From an uncultured Methanomicrobiales archaeon (GTDB taxonomy: Archaea > Halobacteriota > Methanomicrobia > Methanomicrobiales > Methanospirillaceae), in NCBI GenBank assembly GCA_903828975.1, contig CAIKOD010000178.1, forward strand, positions 1 to 41,658: a stretch of 41,658 nucleotides of DNA. Direction: 5' to 3'. Under the pieces are notes generated by a model. That model saw nothing but the letters and a program-made list of their open reading frames with translations, searched no databases and was not told the origin of the DNA. The position numbers were made by a program, and so were the translations under genes. This document shows positions 23,597 to 33,694 of this stretch, one piece after another (positions within the stretch are counted from its first letter, which is position 1; every line of letters begins with the position of its first letter).

Positions 23597-23986
23597 ATGG
23601 ATAAAAAGAATGTCATTGGGACCGATAAAAGCAGCGGGGATGTGGAATCTGCCTATGCGAATTATGTGAATTCCGAGGAGTCACTTCTTGAGCAGATCCG
23701 TGCCAAGGAAGAGGAGCAGAACGCGAGGATTGAATCCGCAAGGCAGCAGTATCTCATGGACGTTGAAAACGCCCGGAAGGAAGCAGAATCAAGGCTTGCC
23801 AGGGAACGTGTCCTGGGCCAGACCGAAGCGGATTCTGTCTGGCGTGAGGCGATGGACCGCATTAATAGTGATGTTGAGCGGATCCTCGGTGAAGGTGAGC
23901 AGATGGTGCGCCTCGATCGGGAACGGAAGGAGCAGAGGTTCAACGGGGTCGTAGACAGGGTGGTCCGGGAGATCGGTAAAGGGTAA
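23597..23986 (+). CDS. ahaH: A1AO ATP synthase subunit H
   Basis: A 129-residue, almost entirely coiled-coil protein (AKEEEQNARIESARQQYLMD, ARKEAESRLARERVLGQTEA), as expected for the peripheral-stalk subunit H that pairs with subunit E. It connects the membrane subunit I to the catalytic head. AGGAGG lies five bases upstream of ATG 23597, which overrides the longer open frame from 23540. The gene follows the 57-codon ORF and precedes ahaI by 7 bases. The call relies on coiled-coil character and operon position. Confidence 0.85.
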   Translation: MDKKNVIGTDKSSGDVESAYANYVNSEESLLEQIRAKEEEQNARIESARQQYLMDVENARKEAESRLARERVLGQTEADSVWREAMDRINSDVERILGEGEQMVRLDRERKEQRFNGVVDRVVREIGKG

Positions 23987-23993
23987 AGCTGGT

Positions 23994-25934
23994 ATGATAC
24001 AGAAAATGAAGAGTGTGCTGGTGGTGGGTCCTAAACCGGACTTCAGCCAGATCGTCGATGTGCTGTACCACATGGGCACAATTCACCTTGAAGAAGTGAG
24101 CGAATACCTGCAACCGGAAAGCGGTAATGTGCGGAAGATAATGACCAGCAGCATGGCAGATATTCCCGTAATTCTTGCTTCAATCGAAGGGATCTTGCTG
24201 TTGCTCCCGAAAGTGAAGGATGATTCCAAACATTCGGCACAGCTGTATGAAGAGGTCCACCACCTCTCAACACCCGACGTCCTGGCGAGGGCCGGCCACG
24301 TAACTGGGGTTGCCGGGGAGATAACCCGAAATTTGGCGATAAAAAAAAGTGACCTTGAGATCACCATTACCGGATTGAACCGGTACGAGAAAATCCTCGA
24401 TAAAATACAGCCACTCGAACAGCAACTGCCGATTCTCCATGGCTACGAAGTTACCGTTCTTGTAATCCAGAAGGAATACGTGGATGTCCTCGATATTATC
24501 CGTCCTGCGCTATCAGACATTACCAATAACCAGTTTGAACTGATATCGGCTGACCTCGACGAACAGACAATTGCTGTGATCACGGTCTTCAATAAACATT
24601 ATTCTGAAAATGTTCACCGGTTCCTTTTCTCCAAAAACATTAATGAAGTCCGTATACCTGCAGATTACTCGAACATGCCGCTTGATAAGGCGCTGCTCCT
24701 GATCGATAAAAACCGCAGGGACGCCAGGGCAGAGAAAGAAAACATCGATAATAAGCTTGCCGGTGCCTCACAGGAATGGTACCACGAGCTGGCGGCGTTA
24801 CAAAAGGTCCTGACCGAACGGGGTGAAGAACTCAGTGCCTACAACAATTTCGGTGAAACTGATTATACCGTGATGATCAGGGGGTGGGTCCCCAAAAAAC
24901 TTATTCAGAAGACAAGAGATACGCTGAATGAGACATTCCAGGGCAGGGTGGTAATGACTGAAACAGACGCTACGGCAGAGATGATGGACCGGGCCCCTAT
25001 ATTCTATGATAACCCCCGGTGGGTTCGTCCGTTTGAATTCTTAATGAAGCTTGCAAGCCCTCCGCAATACAACGAGATCGACCCTACCCCACTCATGGCC
25101 ATCTTTTTCCCGATATTTTTCGGGATTATTGTTGGGGATATCGGGTATGGTCTCCTGATCCTGGTCGCCGGTTTGTTTATCCGGTTCCGTTACGGGGCGA
25201 TAACATGGCTTCGCCAGATATCGGGCATCCTAATCATTTCATCCTTTCCGGCCATCTTTTTCGGGTTTATTTTCGGGGAATTCTTCGGGAATTTTGGCGA
25301 GATGATGGGCTGGATTGAGCCTGTTACCCTGTTCGGGGTCACATGGAACCGGATAGAGGCAATGGTACCGCTCCTTATCCTGACGATTGCAATCGGAGTA
25401 TTCCATGTAGTCCTGGGACTTGTTATCGGTTTCATCAATTCAATGACCCGTAAGAATCACCGGCATGCCTGCGAAAAGTGCGGGATGATAGGTGTCATTT
25501 TCTGCCTGCTGTTGTTAGTCGGAATAATAATCGAGATGATACCAGGGGTATTACTTATTCCGGTCATTGTTTTCCTTGGTTTAACCGTCGTACTCGTTAT
25601 TTATGGTGGTGGTACCGGCGGCGCTGTTGAGATAATGGGGACAGTGGGAAATATTCTCTCCTATGCCCGTCTTATGGCGATCGGGATGGCGTCTGTCATA
25701 CTCGCCATGGTTGCAAATGAACTGGGCGGCTCAATGGACGTGCTTGCGCTAGGTATCCTTATCGCGGTCCTGCTCCACACACTCAACCTGATGCTTGCGA
25801 TGTTCAGCCCGTCTATTCACAGTGTAAGGTTGCATGTTGTGGAGTTTTACTCGAAATTCTACCAAGGAGGCGGACTCCCCTACCACCCTTTCAGTTCCGG
25901 AGACAAACCCGGGTTGAGCGAGGGTAAGAAGTAG
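23994..25934 (+). CDS. ahaI: A1AO ATP synthase subunit I (a subunit)
   Basis: A 646-residue membrane protein. The N-terminal half is cytosolic with coiled coils and binds the peripheral stalks. The C-terminal half (from about residue 355) has seven to eight helices and forms the ion half-channels beside the c-ring. Visible landmarks are TPLMAIFFPIFFGIIVGDIG, FGFIFGEFFGNFGEMMGW, and GNILSYARLMAIGMASVILA, which contains the essential Arg of the a subunit (SYARL). Length is normal for the archaeal subunit. A 105-base AT-rich gap separates it from ahaK. Confidence 0.96.
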   Translation: MIQKMKSVLVVGPKPDFSQIVDVLYHMGTIHLEEVSEYLQPESGNVRKIMTSSMADIPVILASIEGILLLLPKVKDDSKHSAQLYEEVHHLSTPDVLARAGHVTGVAGEITRNLAIKKSDLEITITGLNRYEKILDKIQPLEQQLPILHGYEVTVLVIQKEYVDVLDIIRPALSDITNNQFELISADLDEQTIAVITVFNKHYSENVHRFLFSKNINEVRIPADYSNMPLDKALLLIDKNRRDARAEKENIDNKLAGASQEWYHELAALQKVLTERGEELSAYNNFGETDYTVMIRGWVPKKLIQKTRDTLNETFQGRVVMTETDATAEMMDRAPIFYDNPRWVRPFEFLMKLASPPQYNEIDPTPLMAIFFPIFFGIIVGDIGYGLLILVAGLFIRFRYGAITWLRQISGILIISSFPAIFFGFIFGEFFGNFGEMMGWIEPVTLFGVTWNRIEAMVPLLILTIAIGVFHVVLGLVIGFINSMTRKNHRHACEKCGMIGVIFCLLLLVGIIIEMIPGVLLIPVIVFLGLTVVLVIYGGGTGGAVEIMGTVGNILSYARLMAIGMASVILAMVANELGGSMDVLALGILIAVLLHTLNLMLAMFSPSIHSVRLHVVEFYSKFYQGGGLPYHPFSSGDKPGLSEGKK

Positions 25935-25993
25935 GCTTCCATGGTCGTATTTTAAAAATTAAATTGAAATAAGTAACATTTCTATTATTAAAC

Positions 25994-26007
25994 TTTATAT
26001 AATATAA
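25994..26007 (+). promoter_or_regulatory. internal TATA box before ahaK
   Basis: TTTATATAATATAA lies in an AT-rich gap between ahaI and ahaK, about 30 bases before the AGAGGTG ribosome binding site (26025-26031). It suggests extra transcription starting at the c-subunit gene. Confidence 0.5.
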
Positions 26008-26038
26008 GAGCACTGTAACGGATTAGAGGTGTTGTAAA

Positions 26039-26254
26039 TTGGCGATTGAAGTTGCATTTGGAGCTGCGATTGCGTTTGTTGGTGGCGCAATCGCGACTGG
26101 CTGGGCGCAATCCAGAATCGGTGCTGCGGGAGCTGCGACTATAGCAGAAAGACCTGATGCATCAGGCACCATTATTGTGCTGGAGGCAATCCCCGAAACG
26201 ATGGTCATTCTGGGCTTTGTTGTTGCATCCATGATAGTAATTATGGTCAAGTGA
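26039..26254 (+). CDS. ahaK: A1AO ATP synthase subunit K (c-ring proteolipid)
   Basis: A 71-residue two-helix proteolipid, many copies of which form the rotating c-ring. Helix 1 is EVAFGAAIAFVGGAIATGWA, with a loop GAAGAATIAERPDA and helix 2 IIVLEAIPETMVILGFVVA, in which the Glu of PET is the ion-binding carboxylate. An adjacent Thr and a Gln in helix 1 (WAQS) would be compatible with Na+ coordination, but this is not decided by sequence alone. The start is TTG 26039 with AGAGGTG seven bases upstream. A single hairpin of this length is usual for methanogen c subunits. Confidence 0.93.
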   Translation: MAIEVAFGAAIAFVGGAIATGWAQSRIGAAGAATIAERPDASGTIIVLEAIPETMVILGFVVASMIVIMVK

Positions 26255-26279
26255 AGCCCTCGCTATCCTGTATAGGGCT
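26255..26279 (+). promoter_or_regulatory. hairpin directly after the ahaK stop
   Basis: AGCCCT and AGGGCT form a 6-bp stem with a 13-base loop, beginning at the base after the ahaK stop and in a 125-base gap before ahaE. It could protect a separate ahaK transcript or lower read-through. There is no T-run. Confidence 0.35.
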
Positions 26280-26379
26280 GGGTATTTCCGGATACGAGTT
26301 TTTCGGGATTACCTCTGGACAGAAATTACCGGTTGTCATCAGGGTATGACAGCGGGTGGGGAGGTAACGGTCAGGCCTT

Positions 26380-26976
26380 ATGAAATATGATCACCTGATC
26401 CAGGCAATTGAAGATGGTGCAGAGGAAAAACTTCGGGATTTCAGGGAGAGTAAAGACCGTGAAATTCGCGAACTCCGGGAACGTGCAGAGACAGAGTCTG
26501 TACAATTACAAAAGGATCTGCTCAATGAAACAGAACGAAGGATAAACGTAGAAAAGAATAAGAAAATCTATTCGGCACGTGAACAGGCAAAAGATCACCT
26601 GACACGGGCACGACAGGAGACCTGCCTGCAGGTTTTCCATGAGGCTGATGTACGGCTTTCGTCATTACGTTCAACCGCTTCATATGAGGCGTTTTTCAAG
26701 GAAGTATTATCTGAGATAATTCTATCCCTTGACAGCGAAAAAATCCGCCTCCATATCGATAAAAAAGATGAGGCGCTGTGCAGGCAGCTTATCAAAGGTC
26801 CTGGGAAGGAGTTGGACATAGTCACCGATCTCACTACTAATGGTGGACTGAACGGTTCAACTCCTGATGGGAAGGTTATTATCCGGAATACGATTGAGGA
26901 CCGCCTTGCCAGGGCAAAGGAGCGTATGAACGTGGTCGTATTTTCGGGACTCTACGGTGATCCGGATGTACGTTGA
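26380..26976 (+). CDS. ahaE: A1AO ATP synthase subunit E
   Basis: A 198-residue peripheral-stalk subunit. Residues 1-110 form a long charged coiled coil (EEKLRDFRESKDREIRELRE, RRINVEKNKKIYSAREQAKD). The C-terminal domain ends with the family's pattern GGLNGSTPDGKVIIRNTIED and an RLARAKE helix. Subunit E pairs with H and caps the A3B3 head. The last 11 bases overlap the start of ahaC. Confidence 0.9.
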   Translation: MKYDHLIQAIEDGAEEKLRDFRESKDREIRELRERAETESVQLQKDLLNETERRINVEKNKKIYSAREQAKDHLTRARQETCLQVFHEADVRLSSLRSTASYEAFFKEVLSEIILSLDSEKIRLHIDKKDEALCRQLIKGPGKELDIVTDLTTNGGLNGSTPDGKVIIRNTIEDRLARAKERMNVVVFSGLYGDPDVR

Positions 26977-28015
26977 GTATGTGAATGCACGTGTCCATGG
27001 CATGTCAAGCCGCCTTATTACTACCCACGGGTTCGAGCGTCTGATTGCCCAGCCATCCCTGGATGGTATCATTACCGAGCTGGAGAAGACACCCTACCGT
27101 GAAGAGATCGTTGAGGCACGAATATTGCATACCGGGATTAGCTGTATCGAGTATGCCCTCCGGAAGAACCTTATGAAGACCTACCGGAAGGTCCTCACCC
27201 TCGTTGAAGGGGAAAAATCTGCACGCTATATCGTAATATTCTTAAAAAAATGGGATGTCCAGAATATAAAAACGATAATCCGGGGTAAAAATATCCAGAC
27301 GCCAAACGAGGAGATCTCCGGTTGTCTTATCCCTGCCGGGACGATGGATGAAACGACCCTGATTGAACTGGTAAAACAGCCGGATGTCCGTGCCGTTGTT
27401 GACCTGATGGCGACATGGGGTATCGAATATGCCCTTCCCCTTACAAGAAATATCGGTGAATTTTTTGAACGGAACGAGATAGGGATGCTCGAGTATGCAC
27501 TGGATGAGTACTATTTTGAGTCAGCGTTAAAGGAATTAAGTGGAAAGCGTCATGATGACCGGATTGTCCGTGACCTCATCGGGACAGAAATTGATATCCG
27601 GAATATCAAGACGGTATTAATGATGGTCCGTGATTCTGTTTCAGCAGATGATGCAGCCCCGTTCATCCTCAAAGGCGGAAAAGAGATCGACCATAAGATT
27701 ATTCAGAATATGTTCCAGGCAAAAAAAATACCTGACGCTGTCTATCTCCTTGAGCCGACGACGTACCGTTTTCTCCTGAATGTTCCTGACCTCGAAGTCT
27801 CCCTGGGAAAGATATCAGTCCTTGAAAAAGAGCTCGACCGCTTCCTGATTAGGAAAGGGACCGCGATGTTCCGTGGTGACCCGTTCTCGTTCACCATCGT
27901 TATCGGGTACCTTTGGGCAAAACTCAATGAGATTACGAACCTCAGGGTTATTGCCCGTTGCAGGGAGGCTGGAATGCCGGATGAACTGATGGAATCGGAG
28001 ATATTCTATGTATAA
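26966..28015 (+). CDS. ahaC: A1AO ATP synthase subunit C (d-like)
   Basis: A 349-residue subunit of the V-type C/d family. It joins the central stalk (D and F) to the c-ring. The N-terminus YVEYVNARVHGMSSRLI matches the family, and the body has three similar helical segments, e.g. LVEGEKSARYIVIFLKKWDV with GTEIDIRNIKTVLMMVRD, and IVIGYLWAKLNEITNLRVI near the end. GTG 26957 is also in frame, but GGTGA at 26956-26960 stands five bases before ATG 26966, which is the better start and overlaps ahaE by 11 bases. Confidence 0.92.
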   Translation: MYVEYVNARVHGMSSRLITTHGFERLIAQPSLDGIITELEKTPYREEIVEARILHTGISCIEYALRKNLMKTYRKVLTLVEGEKSARYIVIFLKKWDVQNIKTIIRGKNIQTPNEEISGCLIPAGTMDETTLIELVKQPDVRAVVDLMATWGIEYALPLTRNIGEFFERNEIGMLEYALDEYYFESALKELSGKRHDDRIVRDLIGTEIDIRNIKTVLMMVRDSVSADDAAPFILKGGKEIDHKIIQNMFQAKKIPDAVYLLEPTTYRFLLNVPDLEVSLGKISVLEKELDRFLIRKGTAMFRGDPFSFTIVIGYLWAKLNEITNLRVIARCREAGMPDELMESEIFYV

Positions 28016-28328
28016 GTACGTGATTGTCACGGACCCGGAGACTGCGGCGGGGTTTCGCCTTGCAGGAGTGGAAGTAATTGAGGTCTCCACCCATGAGGAG
28101 GCAAGAAAGGTAATCCCACCCCTCCTGAATGCTGATGATACCGGCATTATTGGTGTGAGTGAGGAGTTCATGTCGGCAATGGACCCCGAGCTGCTGGCGA
28201 CGATTGATAAGACCTACAGGCCGATTATCATCCCGATCCCAAGCCGTGCCAAAAAGGTGGTATCAGAAACGTATATCGAACGGCTCCTGCGGCGGGCAAT
28301 CGGGTACAACATTGTAGTGAGGCGATAA
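28008..28328 (+). CDS. ahaF: A1AO ATP synthase subunit F
   Basis: A 106-residue Rossmann-like central-stalk subunit. It starts [20 protein letters not shown] and has [20 protein letters not shown] and [11 protein letters not shown], all typical. It regulates coupling by changing conformation against subunits B and D. The start overlaps the ahaC stop by 8 bases and ahaA follows two bases after its own stop. Confidence 0.94.
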   Translation: MYKYVIVTDPETAAGFRLAGVEVIEVSTHEEARKVIPPLLNADDTGIIGVSEEFMSAMDPELLATIDKTYRPIIIPIPSRAKKVVSETYIERLLRRAIGYNIVVRR

Positions 28329-28330
28329 GT

Positions 28331-30070
28331 ATGATAGAAGGAGCAATTTCCAGGATCTCCGGCCCGGTCATCCTCGCTGAGTCTATGCGTGGCTCAAGGA
28401 TGTATGATGTAGTCAGGGTCGGAGAAAAGTCCCTGGCCGGGGAGGTGATCAGGCTGGACGGTGAAAATGCCGTTATCCAGGTCTACGAGGATACATCAGG
28501 GCTCAAGGCCGGCGAACCGGTTATAAACACCGGGATACCCCTGTCGGTGGAACTCGGCCCGGGCCTGATATCATCCATCTACGATGGTGTCCAGCGTCCG
28601 CTTTCGGTGCTTGCTGAACTATCAGGGAGTTTTATTTCCCGCGGGATCTCTGTTCCCGGTCTTGACAGGGCAAAAAAATGGGAGTTTGTCCCCCTGGTAA
28701 AGGCTGGCGACCCGGTCACCGGGGGTGATGTAATCGGGACCGTTCAGGAATTCCACATCGAACACCGTATCATGGTCCCCCCCGGGTCTTCCGGTACTGT
28801 CCGTGAGATCCACGGGGGTAATTTCACGGTTGAGGAGACCGTGTGCACCCTCGGTGACGGAACGGAACTGCGGATGATGCAGACCTGGCCGGTGAGGAAG
28901 GAACGCCCGTATAAAAAGAAACTTGACCCGGAAGTCCCGCTCCTTACGGGTCAGCGGGTATTTGACAGCCTATTCCCCCTTACCAAGGGTGGCACCGCCA
29001 TGATCCCCGGAGGGTTCGGGACTGGCAAGACTGTTTCAGAACAGACCCTCGCAAAATGGGCAGATGCCCGCATCATCGTCTATATAGGTTGCGGGGAACG
29101 CGGGAATGAGATGACTGATGTGCTTACTGAATTTCCGGAACTTGTCGATCCGAGGACTGATCTGCCCCTCATCCAGAGGACAATAATGGTCGCTAATACC
29201 TCTAATATGCCGGTCGCCGCCCGGGAAGCATCTATCTATACAGGGATTACGATGGGCGAGTATTACAGGGACATGGGATACGACGTTGCCCTGATGGCTG
29301 ATTCCACTTCCCGCTGGGGAGAGGCACTCCGTGAGGTATCAGGCCGGCTTGAAGAGATGCCGGGTGAGGAGGGGTATCCTGCATATCTTGCAACACGACT
29401 CGCAGCATTTTATGAACGTGCAGGGCGGGTGATGTGCCTTGGAAACCGGGAAGATACTGGTTCAGTCACGATTGTCGGTGCAGTTTCACCTCCCGGCGGG
29501 GACTTTTCAGAACCTATTACCCAGAACACGCTCCGGATTGCAGGGACGTTCTGGGCTCTCGACACGAGCCTCGCCAACAGGCGGCATTTCCCCTCAGTCA
29601 ACTGGATTAAAAGTTACTCGTTATACCTCGAGAGCCTGAAGGAATGGTATACAAACAACGTCGCCCCTGACTGGATGGAGATACGTGACCAGACAATGTA
29701 CCTCCTTCAGAAAGAGATTGAGTTGCTGGAGATCGTCCAGCTGGTAGGTCCTGATGCACTTCCGGAAAGCGAGAAGCTGATCCTTGAGGTAACAAGGATG
29801 ATCAGGGAAGATTTCCTCCAGCAGAGTGCGTACAGCGATGTTGACTCCTATTGCCCGCTTGATAAACAGTACTGGATGCTCAAGATAATCCACACCTTCC
29901 ACAGGGAGGCGTCGGGGAAGATGGGACAGGGGATAACGCTGAAACAGGTCATGGGGATCCCTGAGCGGAGCGAGATCTCAAGAATGAAGGATGTAGCCGA
30001 TTCTGCTCGGCTGCAGGTGCTTACCGGGGCCATCGCAGAACGGATGAAGACACTGGAGGTGCAACACTAA
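28331..30070 (+). CDS. ahaA: A1AO ATP synthase catalytic subunit A
   Basis: A 579-residue catalytic subunit. The P-loop is [17 protein letters not shown] (about residue 232), and the catalytic [11 protein letters not shown] region follows. [20 protein letters not shown] and [18 protein letters not shown] are further core motifs. The large inserted non-homologous region typical of A/V-type A subunits occupies about residues 110-190 ([12 protein letters not shown]). There is no intein. The stop and the ATG of ahaB share one base (TAATG). Confidence 0.98.
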   Translation: MIEGAISRISGPVILAESMRGSRMYDVVRVGEKSLAGEVIRLDGENAVIQVYEDTSGLKAGEPVINTGIPLSVELGPGLISSIYDGVQRPLSVLAELSGSFISRGISVPGLDRAKKWEFVPLVKAGDPVTGGDVIGTVQEFHIEHRIMVPPGSSGTVREIHGGNFTVEETVCTLGDGTELRMMQTWPVRKERPYKKKLDPEVPLLTGQRVFDSLFPLTKGGTAMIPGGFGTGKTVSEQTLAKWADARIIVYIGCGERGNEMTDVLTEFPELVDPRTDLPLIQRTIMVANTSNMPVAAREASIYTGITMGEYYRDMGYDVALMADSTSRWGEALREVSGRLEEMPGEEGYPAYLATRLAAFYERAGRVMCLGNREDTGSVTIVGAVSPPGGDFSEPITQNTLRIAGTFWALDTSLANRRHFPSVNWIKSYSLYLESLKEWYTNNVAPDWMEIRDQTMYLLQKEIELLEIVQLVGPDALPESEKLILEVTRMIREDFLQQSAYSDVDSYCPLDKQYWMLKIIHTFHREASGKMGQGITLKQVMGIPERSEISRMKDVADSARLQVLTGAIAERMKTLEVQH

Positions 30071-31467
30071 TGACAGGCTTTGACCTCTCAACAAGGGAAT
30101 ATCGTTCTGTTTCCTATGTCTCCGGGCCTTTGATCTTTGTTGAAAACCCCCGTAGTGTCGCATTCGGTGAAACTGCAATTATCACCCTTCCATCGGGGGA
30201 GGAACGGTCCGGTCAGGTGCTTGAAGTCTCGCGTGAGCTGGCGGTGGTCCAGGTATTTGAAGGGACAAGCGGGGTGGATAATTTAAGGACTGCAGTCCGA
30301 TTTACCGGGGAACTTCCCCAGATTAATGTCTCACTTGATATGCTGGGCAGGGTTTTTTCCGGGGTAGGAAAGCCGAGAGACGGAAAACCTGACATTATGG
30401 CAGATGAGACCGTGGATATCTCCGGTATGCCAATCAACCCCTATTCACGTGATAAACCGTCAGATTTTATCCAGACCGGTATATCGACGATAGACGGCCT
30501 TAATACGCTTGTCCGGGGCCAGAAACTGCCTATTTTTTCGGGTTCAGGTCTTCCGGCAAACAAGCTGGCCGCACAGATCGCCAGGCAGGCAAAAGTTCTC
30601 GGGAGCCAGGAGCAGTTTGCAGTGATATTTACTGCAATGGGAATTACCCACAAAGAGGCATCGTTCTTTATGAAGGACTTTGAGAATACCGGGGCACTCG
30701 AGCGTGTGGTGTTCTTCCTCAACCTTGCGGACGACCCTACCATCGAGCGGATTGCCACGCCAAGGGTTGCCCTGTCAGTTGCCGAATACCTCGCCTACCG
30801 CCATAATCTCCATGTGCTTGTTATTCTCACTGACATGACCAATTATTGTGAGGCGCTACGGGAGATCTCCACGGCCCGCGAGGAGGTGCCCGGCCGGCGT
30901 GGCTATCCCGGTTACATGTATACCGATCTTGCCTCCATCTACGAACGGGCGGGAAGGATCAAGGGAAAAAGCGGGTCGATTACCCAGTTACCCATCCTCA
31001 CGATGCCAGACGATGATATTACCCACCCGGTCCCAGATCTTACCGGGTACATCACGGAAGGGCAGATTGTCCTTTCGCGTGACCTGTTCCGGCGGGGTAT
31101 CGACCCTCCGGTGGATGTCCTCCCGTGCCTCTCCCGCCTGATGAACCTCGGGATTGGCATGGATAAAACGAGGGAAGACCACCGGAATGTTGCTGACCAG
31201 CTGTACGCATCATATGCATACGGCCGGGACCTCAGGCGACTCGTTGCCATTGTGGGTGAAGAGGCACTGACCGATCTTGACAGGAAGTACCTGAAATTTG
31301 CCGATGATTTCGAGCGGAAATTCATCTCGCAGGGGTCAGAAGATCGGAGTATCCACCAGACCCTTGAAATAGGATGGGAATTGTTTGCAGGTCTTCCGGA
31401 AGAGGAATTAAAACGCGTGAAGGTTGACTACATCAGAAAATATCACCCGGCATACCGGGCGGGATGA
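30070..31467 (+). CDS. ahaB: A1AO ATP synthase regulatory subunit B
   Basis: A 465-residue non-catalytic partner of subunit A in the A3B3 head. Its degenerate P-loop [15 protein letters not shown] is typical of B subunits. [20 protein letters not shown] and [19 protein letters not shown] are standard motifs. Full length, with a one-base overlap with ahaA. Confidence 0.98.
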   Translation: MTGFDLSTREYRSVSYVSGPLIFVENPRSVAFGETAIITLPSGEERSGQVLEVSRELAVVQVFEGTSGVDNLRTAVRFTGELPQINVSLDMLGRVFSGVGKPRDGKPDIMADETVDISGMPINPYSRDKPSDFIQTGISTIDGLNTLVRGQKLPIFSGSGLPANKLAAQIARQAKVLGSQEQFAVIFTAMGITHKEASFFMKDFENTGALERVVFFLNLADDPTIERIATPRVALSVAEYLAYRHNLHVLVILTDMTNYCEALREISTAREEVPGRRGYPGYMYTDLASIYERAGRIKGKSGSITQLPILTMPDDDITHPVPDLTGYITEGQIVLSRDLFRRGIDPPVDVLPCLSRLMNLGIGMDKTREDHRNVADQLYASYAYGRDLRRLVAIVGEEALTDLDRKYLKFADDFERKFISQGSEDRSIHQTLEIGWELFAGLPEEELKRVKVDYIRKYHPAYRAG

Positions 31468-31471
31468 GTCA

Positions 31472-32119
31472 ATGGAGCAGGTGAACCCTACCAGGATGGA
31501 ACTCCTGAAGAAAAAGACCCAGATACGACTGGCCGAGCAGGGTAAGGACCTGTTACGCCAGAAAATGGATGCCCTGATCAACGAGTTCTTCAGGATTATG
31601 GGGACGGTATCCCGTTCACGTGATGAACTCGAGGTGATTGCAGAGAATGCCCAGCGTTCGCTTGTAATTGCACAGGCTGTGGATGATAGTATCGCTCTCC
31701 GGTCAGCATCATTTGCCACCAAACGTCACATTACCCTGGACATTCATGGCCGGAATATCATGGGCGTACCGGTACCGGTCATTGAAAAGAAAAGCCTGGT
31801 ATTAAGTGTCCTTGACAGGGGTTACAGTATTACCGGGGTATCCGGGCGTATTGATGAGGTTGCCGAAAATTACGAACTTGAACTTGACCTGATCACCGGC
31901 CTCGCTGAGACTGAGACTGCACTCCGTCGTCTTGGGGAAGAGATCCAGATGAACCGCAGGCGGGTTAATGCACTTGAACAGGTCCTGATACCGGAATTGC
32001 AGAGACAGGCGAAATATATCAGGATTACCATCGATGAGCGTGAACGGGAGGACTTATTCCGCCTTAAAAAAGTTAAAAAGATACTGGAAAGGAAGAAGAA
32101 AAGCCGGAAAAAAATGTGA
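31472..32119 (+). CDS. ahaD: A1AO ATP synthase subunit D (central stalk)
   Basis: A 215-residue rotor-shaft subunit made of long helices at both ends (MELLKKKTQIRLAEQGKDLL at the start; RRRVNALEQVLIPELQRQAK at the end) and a highly basic tail of Lys/Arg. The family start is EQVNPTRMELLKKK, so ATG 31472 is used instead of the longer frame from 31424, which runs inside ahaB. GGATGAG lies upstream. It is the last gene of the operon. Confidence 0.94.
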   Translation: MEQVNPTRMELLKKKTQIRLAEQGKDLLRQKMDALINEFFRIMGTVSRSRDELEVIAENAQRSLVIAQAVDDSIALRSASFATKRHITLDIHGRNIMGVPVPVIEKKSLVLSVLDRGYSITGVSGRIDEVAENYELELDLITGLAETETALRRLGEEIQMNRRRVNALEQVLIPELQRQAKYIRITIDEREREDLFRLKKVKKILERKKKSRKKM

Positions 32120-32159
32120 CCGGCAAACGAAGGGCCTGCCTCCAGCATCATTTTTCCGT

Positions 32160-32492
32160 TTATTTGCCTTTACCTGTCAGGATTGCAGTCACATCGGTTA
32201 TCGCTTTTGTATCCGTTGAGTCCTTACCCTTGCTTACATTCCCAATCTGAATGATGTGCAGGACATCGGTATACTTCAGCTGGGAAAACGCGATAGTATC
32301 CCATACCACGGTATCGATGTACACCCAGCACTCCCCGAGCATCCGTTCGAGTACCTTAATATCATCTTCTGTAAACAGCTTCCAGTCGTCTCCGATGCCG
32401 TGGTGAATTTTTTTTACTGCATTCTCAACGCCTTTTTCCCTGTGGACCTGGAATAACCTCCTGCCCACTTCCGTTTTAGTAGCTTCCGGCAT
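32160..32492 (-). CDS. small soluble protein of unknown function
   Basis: A 110-residue soluble protein, convergent with the ATP synthase operon. Nothing in it matches a family I can name. The N-terminal half is helical and charged (RRLFQVHREKGVENAVKKIH), the middle contains EDDIKVLERMLGECWVYIDT, and the C-terminal part is strand-like (YTDVLHIIQIGNVSKG). GGAGG is 12 bases upstream of the ATG, and AT-rich TATA-like sequence lies at about 32550-32565, so it is probably a real, separately expressed gene. Confidence 0.65.
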   Translation of the reverse strand: MPEATKTEVGRRLFQVHREKGVENAVKKIHHGIGDDWKLFTEDDIKVLERMLGECWVYIDTVVWDTIAFSQLKYTDVLHIIQIGNVSKGKDSTDTKAITDVTAILTGKGK

Positions 32493-32757
32493 GCCAGTCT
32501 GTAACCTCCATATTTAAACGGTATACGGCGTGACTTAGTGACTCATATATTAATATCTTTGGATTGCCCCAGTCTATTAATCTACAAACAGGTTGATCTA
32601 ATCAACAGTATACATTAAGGCCGGCGTCATCAGTATCCCCATTAAAATTTCCCGAAAAAGCGAGATTTCATTCAGGAAGATAGACTGGTGTAATAAAAGT
32701 GGAAAGGTTGGATCCCCCGGGGATTCCCTTTCCGGTTTAGTTAATCTTCGTTATGCA

Positions 32758-33252
32758 TTACTTTTTGATGGTTGTATTGTTTATAGCAGTTTTGACGTCT
32801 GCCGTCAGGTTTGCAACCGTGCTGTTGATGGCGGTCTTGGCATTTGCCGTCAGGTTTGCCACGGGGGTCTTGTTGGTCACGTTTGCAACAGTATTATTGA
32901 CCACAGTCTTGACTTCTGCAGTCAGATTAGCAACAGTAGAAGGTGCTGGCTTGCATTCGCCACGGTAGAGCGCCCATTCCTCACATGAGGAACCGTTCGG
33001 GAATGTGCAGATACCATATTCCGCACCGGTTGCGTCTTTCTTGATTTCGGTCTTACCGCCGACCTGGCCACAATATACCGAGGCAGGGTTGGCAAGTCCG
33101 GTGCTGCCCTGGGCAGGGACGACGGGGGTCGCTACTTCTGTTGCTACCTTGGTCGCAGTTGTTGCAGGCTGGTTCGATGTGCATCCGGCGGTCATCATGA
33201 CCACCGCAATAACGAGGACCAGTAAAAGTGAAGATGTTTTCATCCAGCTCAT
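32758..33252 (-). CDS. lipoprotein with DUF333 domain and Asn-rich repeat tail
   Basis: A 164-residue surface lipoprotein. The signal peptide (LLLVLVIAVVMMTAG) ends at a lipobox Cys (AGC, residue 24). After a Thr/Ala linker comes a DUF333-type domain, about residues 55-100: NPASVYCGQVGGKTEI, GICTFPNGSSCEEWALYRGE, with four Cys likely in disulfides. The C-terminal 60 residues repeat a unit of about 15 residues close to VANLTADVKTAINNT. It contains many N-x-S/T sequons (NLT, NNT, NVT, NKT, NST), suited to archaeal N-glycosylation. The upstream region has CATATATAAC as a TATA box. The function of DUF333 is not established. Confidence 0.85.
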   Translation of the reverse strand: MSWMKTSSLLLVLVIAVVMMTAGCTSNQPATTATKVATEVATPVVPAQGSTGLANPASVYCGQVGGKTEIKKDATGAEYGICTFPNGSSCEEWALYRGECKPAPSTVANLTAEVKTVVNNTVANVTNKTPVANLTANAKTAINSTVANLTADVKTAINNTTIKK

Positions 33253-33694
33253 TATGATTTCTCCGGCTCATACTTGAGCGGGAAAGTTATATATGCGCTG
33301 TGGTTTTAAACGGAGAAATTGAATTCTACTGTAAATCCATGATTTTATTTTGTAATTTACTTTTCAAGAAGGTTGAGATTATTCAGTAAACATTACTATG
33401 TTTTTGATCCTGATGGCCCATGCAGGATTACAGGATTAAAAAAAAATGCAGCCCCGTGACCCGATGATTTGAGATAAAAGGGGTTGTGAACCTCTTGAAT
33501 ACATTATCCAGACAGAATGCTCTAAGGTAGACTGTACCTCCTGATCCGGCCTTAATCCGTATATAAAAGAATTTTCGATGTTTTTGGGTTAAAGATGTTA
33601 CTTCACCCCGGGATAGCTGACATCATATATTGTTTCCCTTGAGATCTAATAAGGGGAAGAGGCTAATTAGGAATGAGTGCAAAAAGGTTTCACT
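33253..33694. other. 440-base intergenic region with several TATA-like elements
   Basis: It holds the minus-strand TATA of the DUF333 gene (near 33285) and plus-strand candidates GTATATAAAAG (near 33560) and CATCATATATTG (near 33619). I see no gene, no repeat copy and no clear hairpin. Confidence 0.5.
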
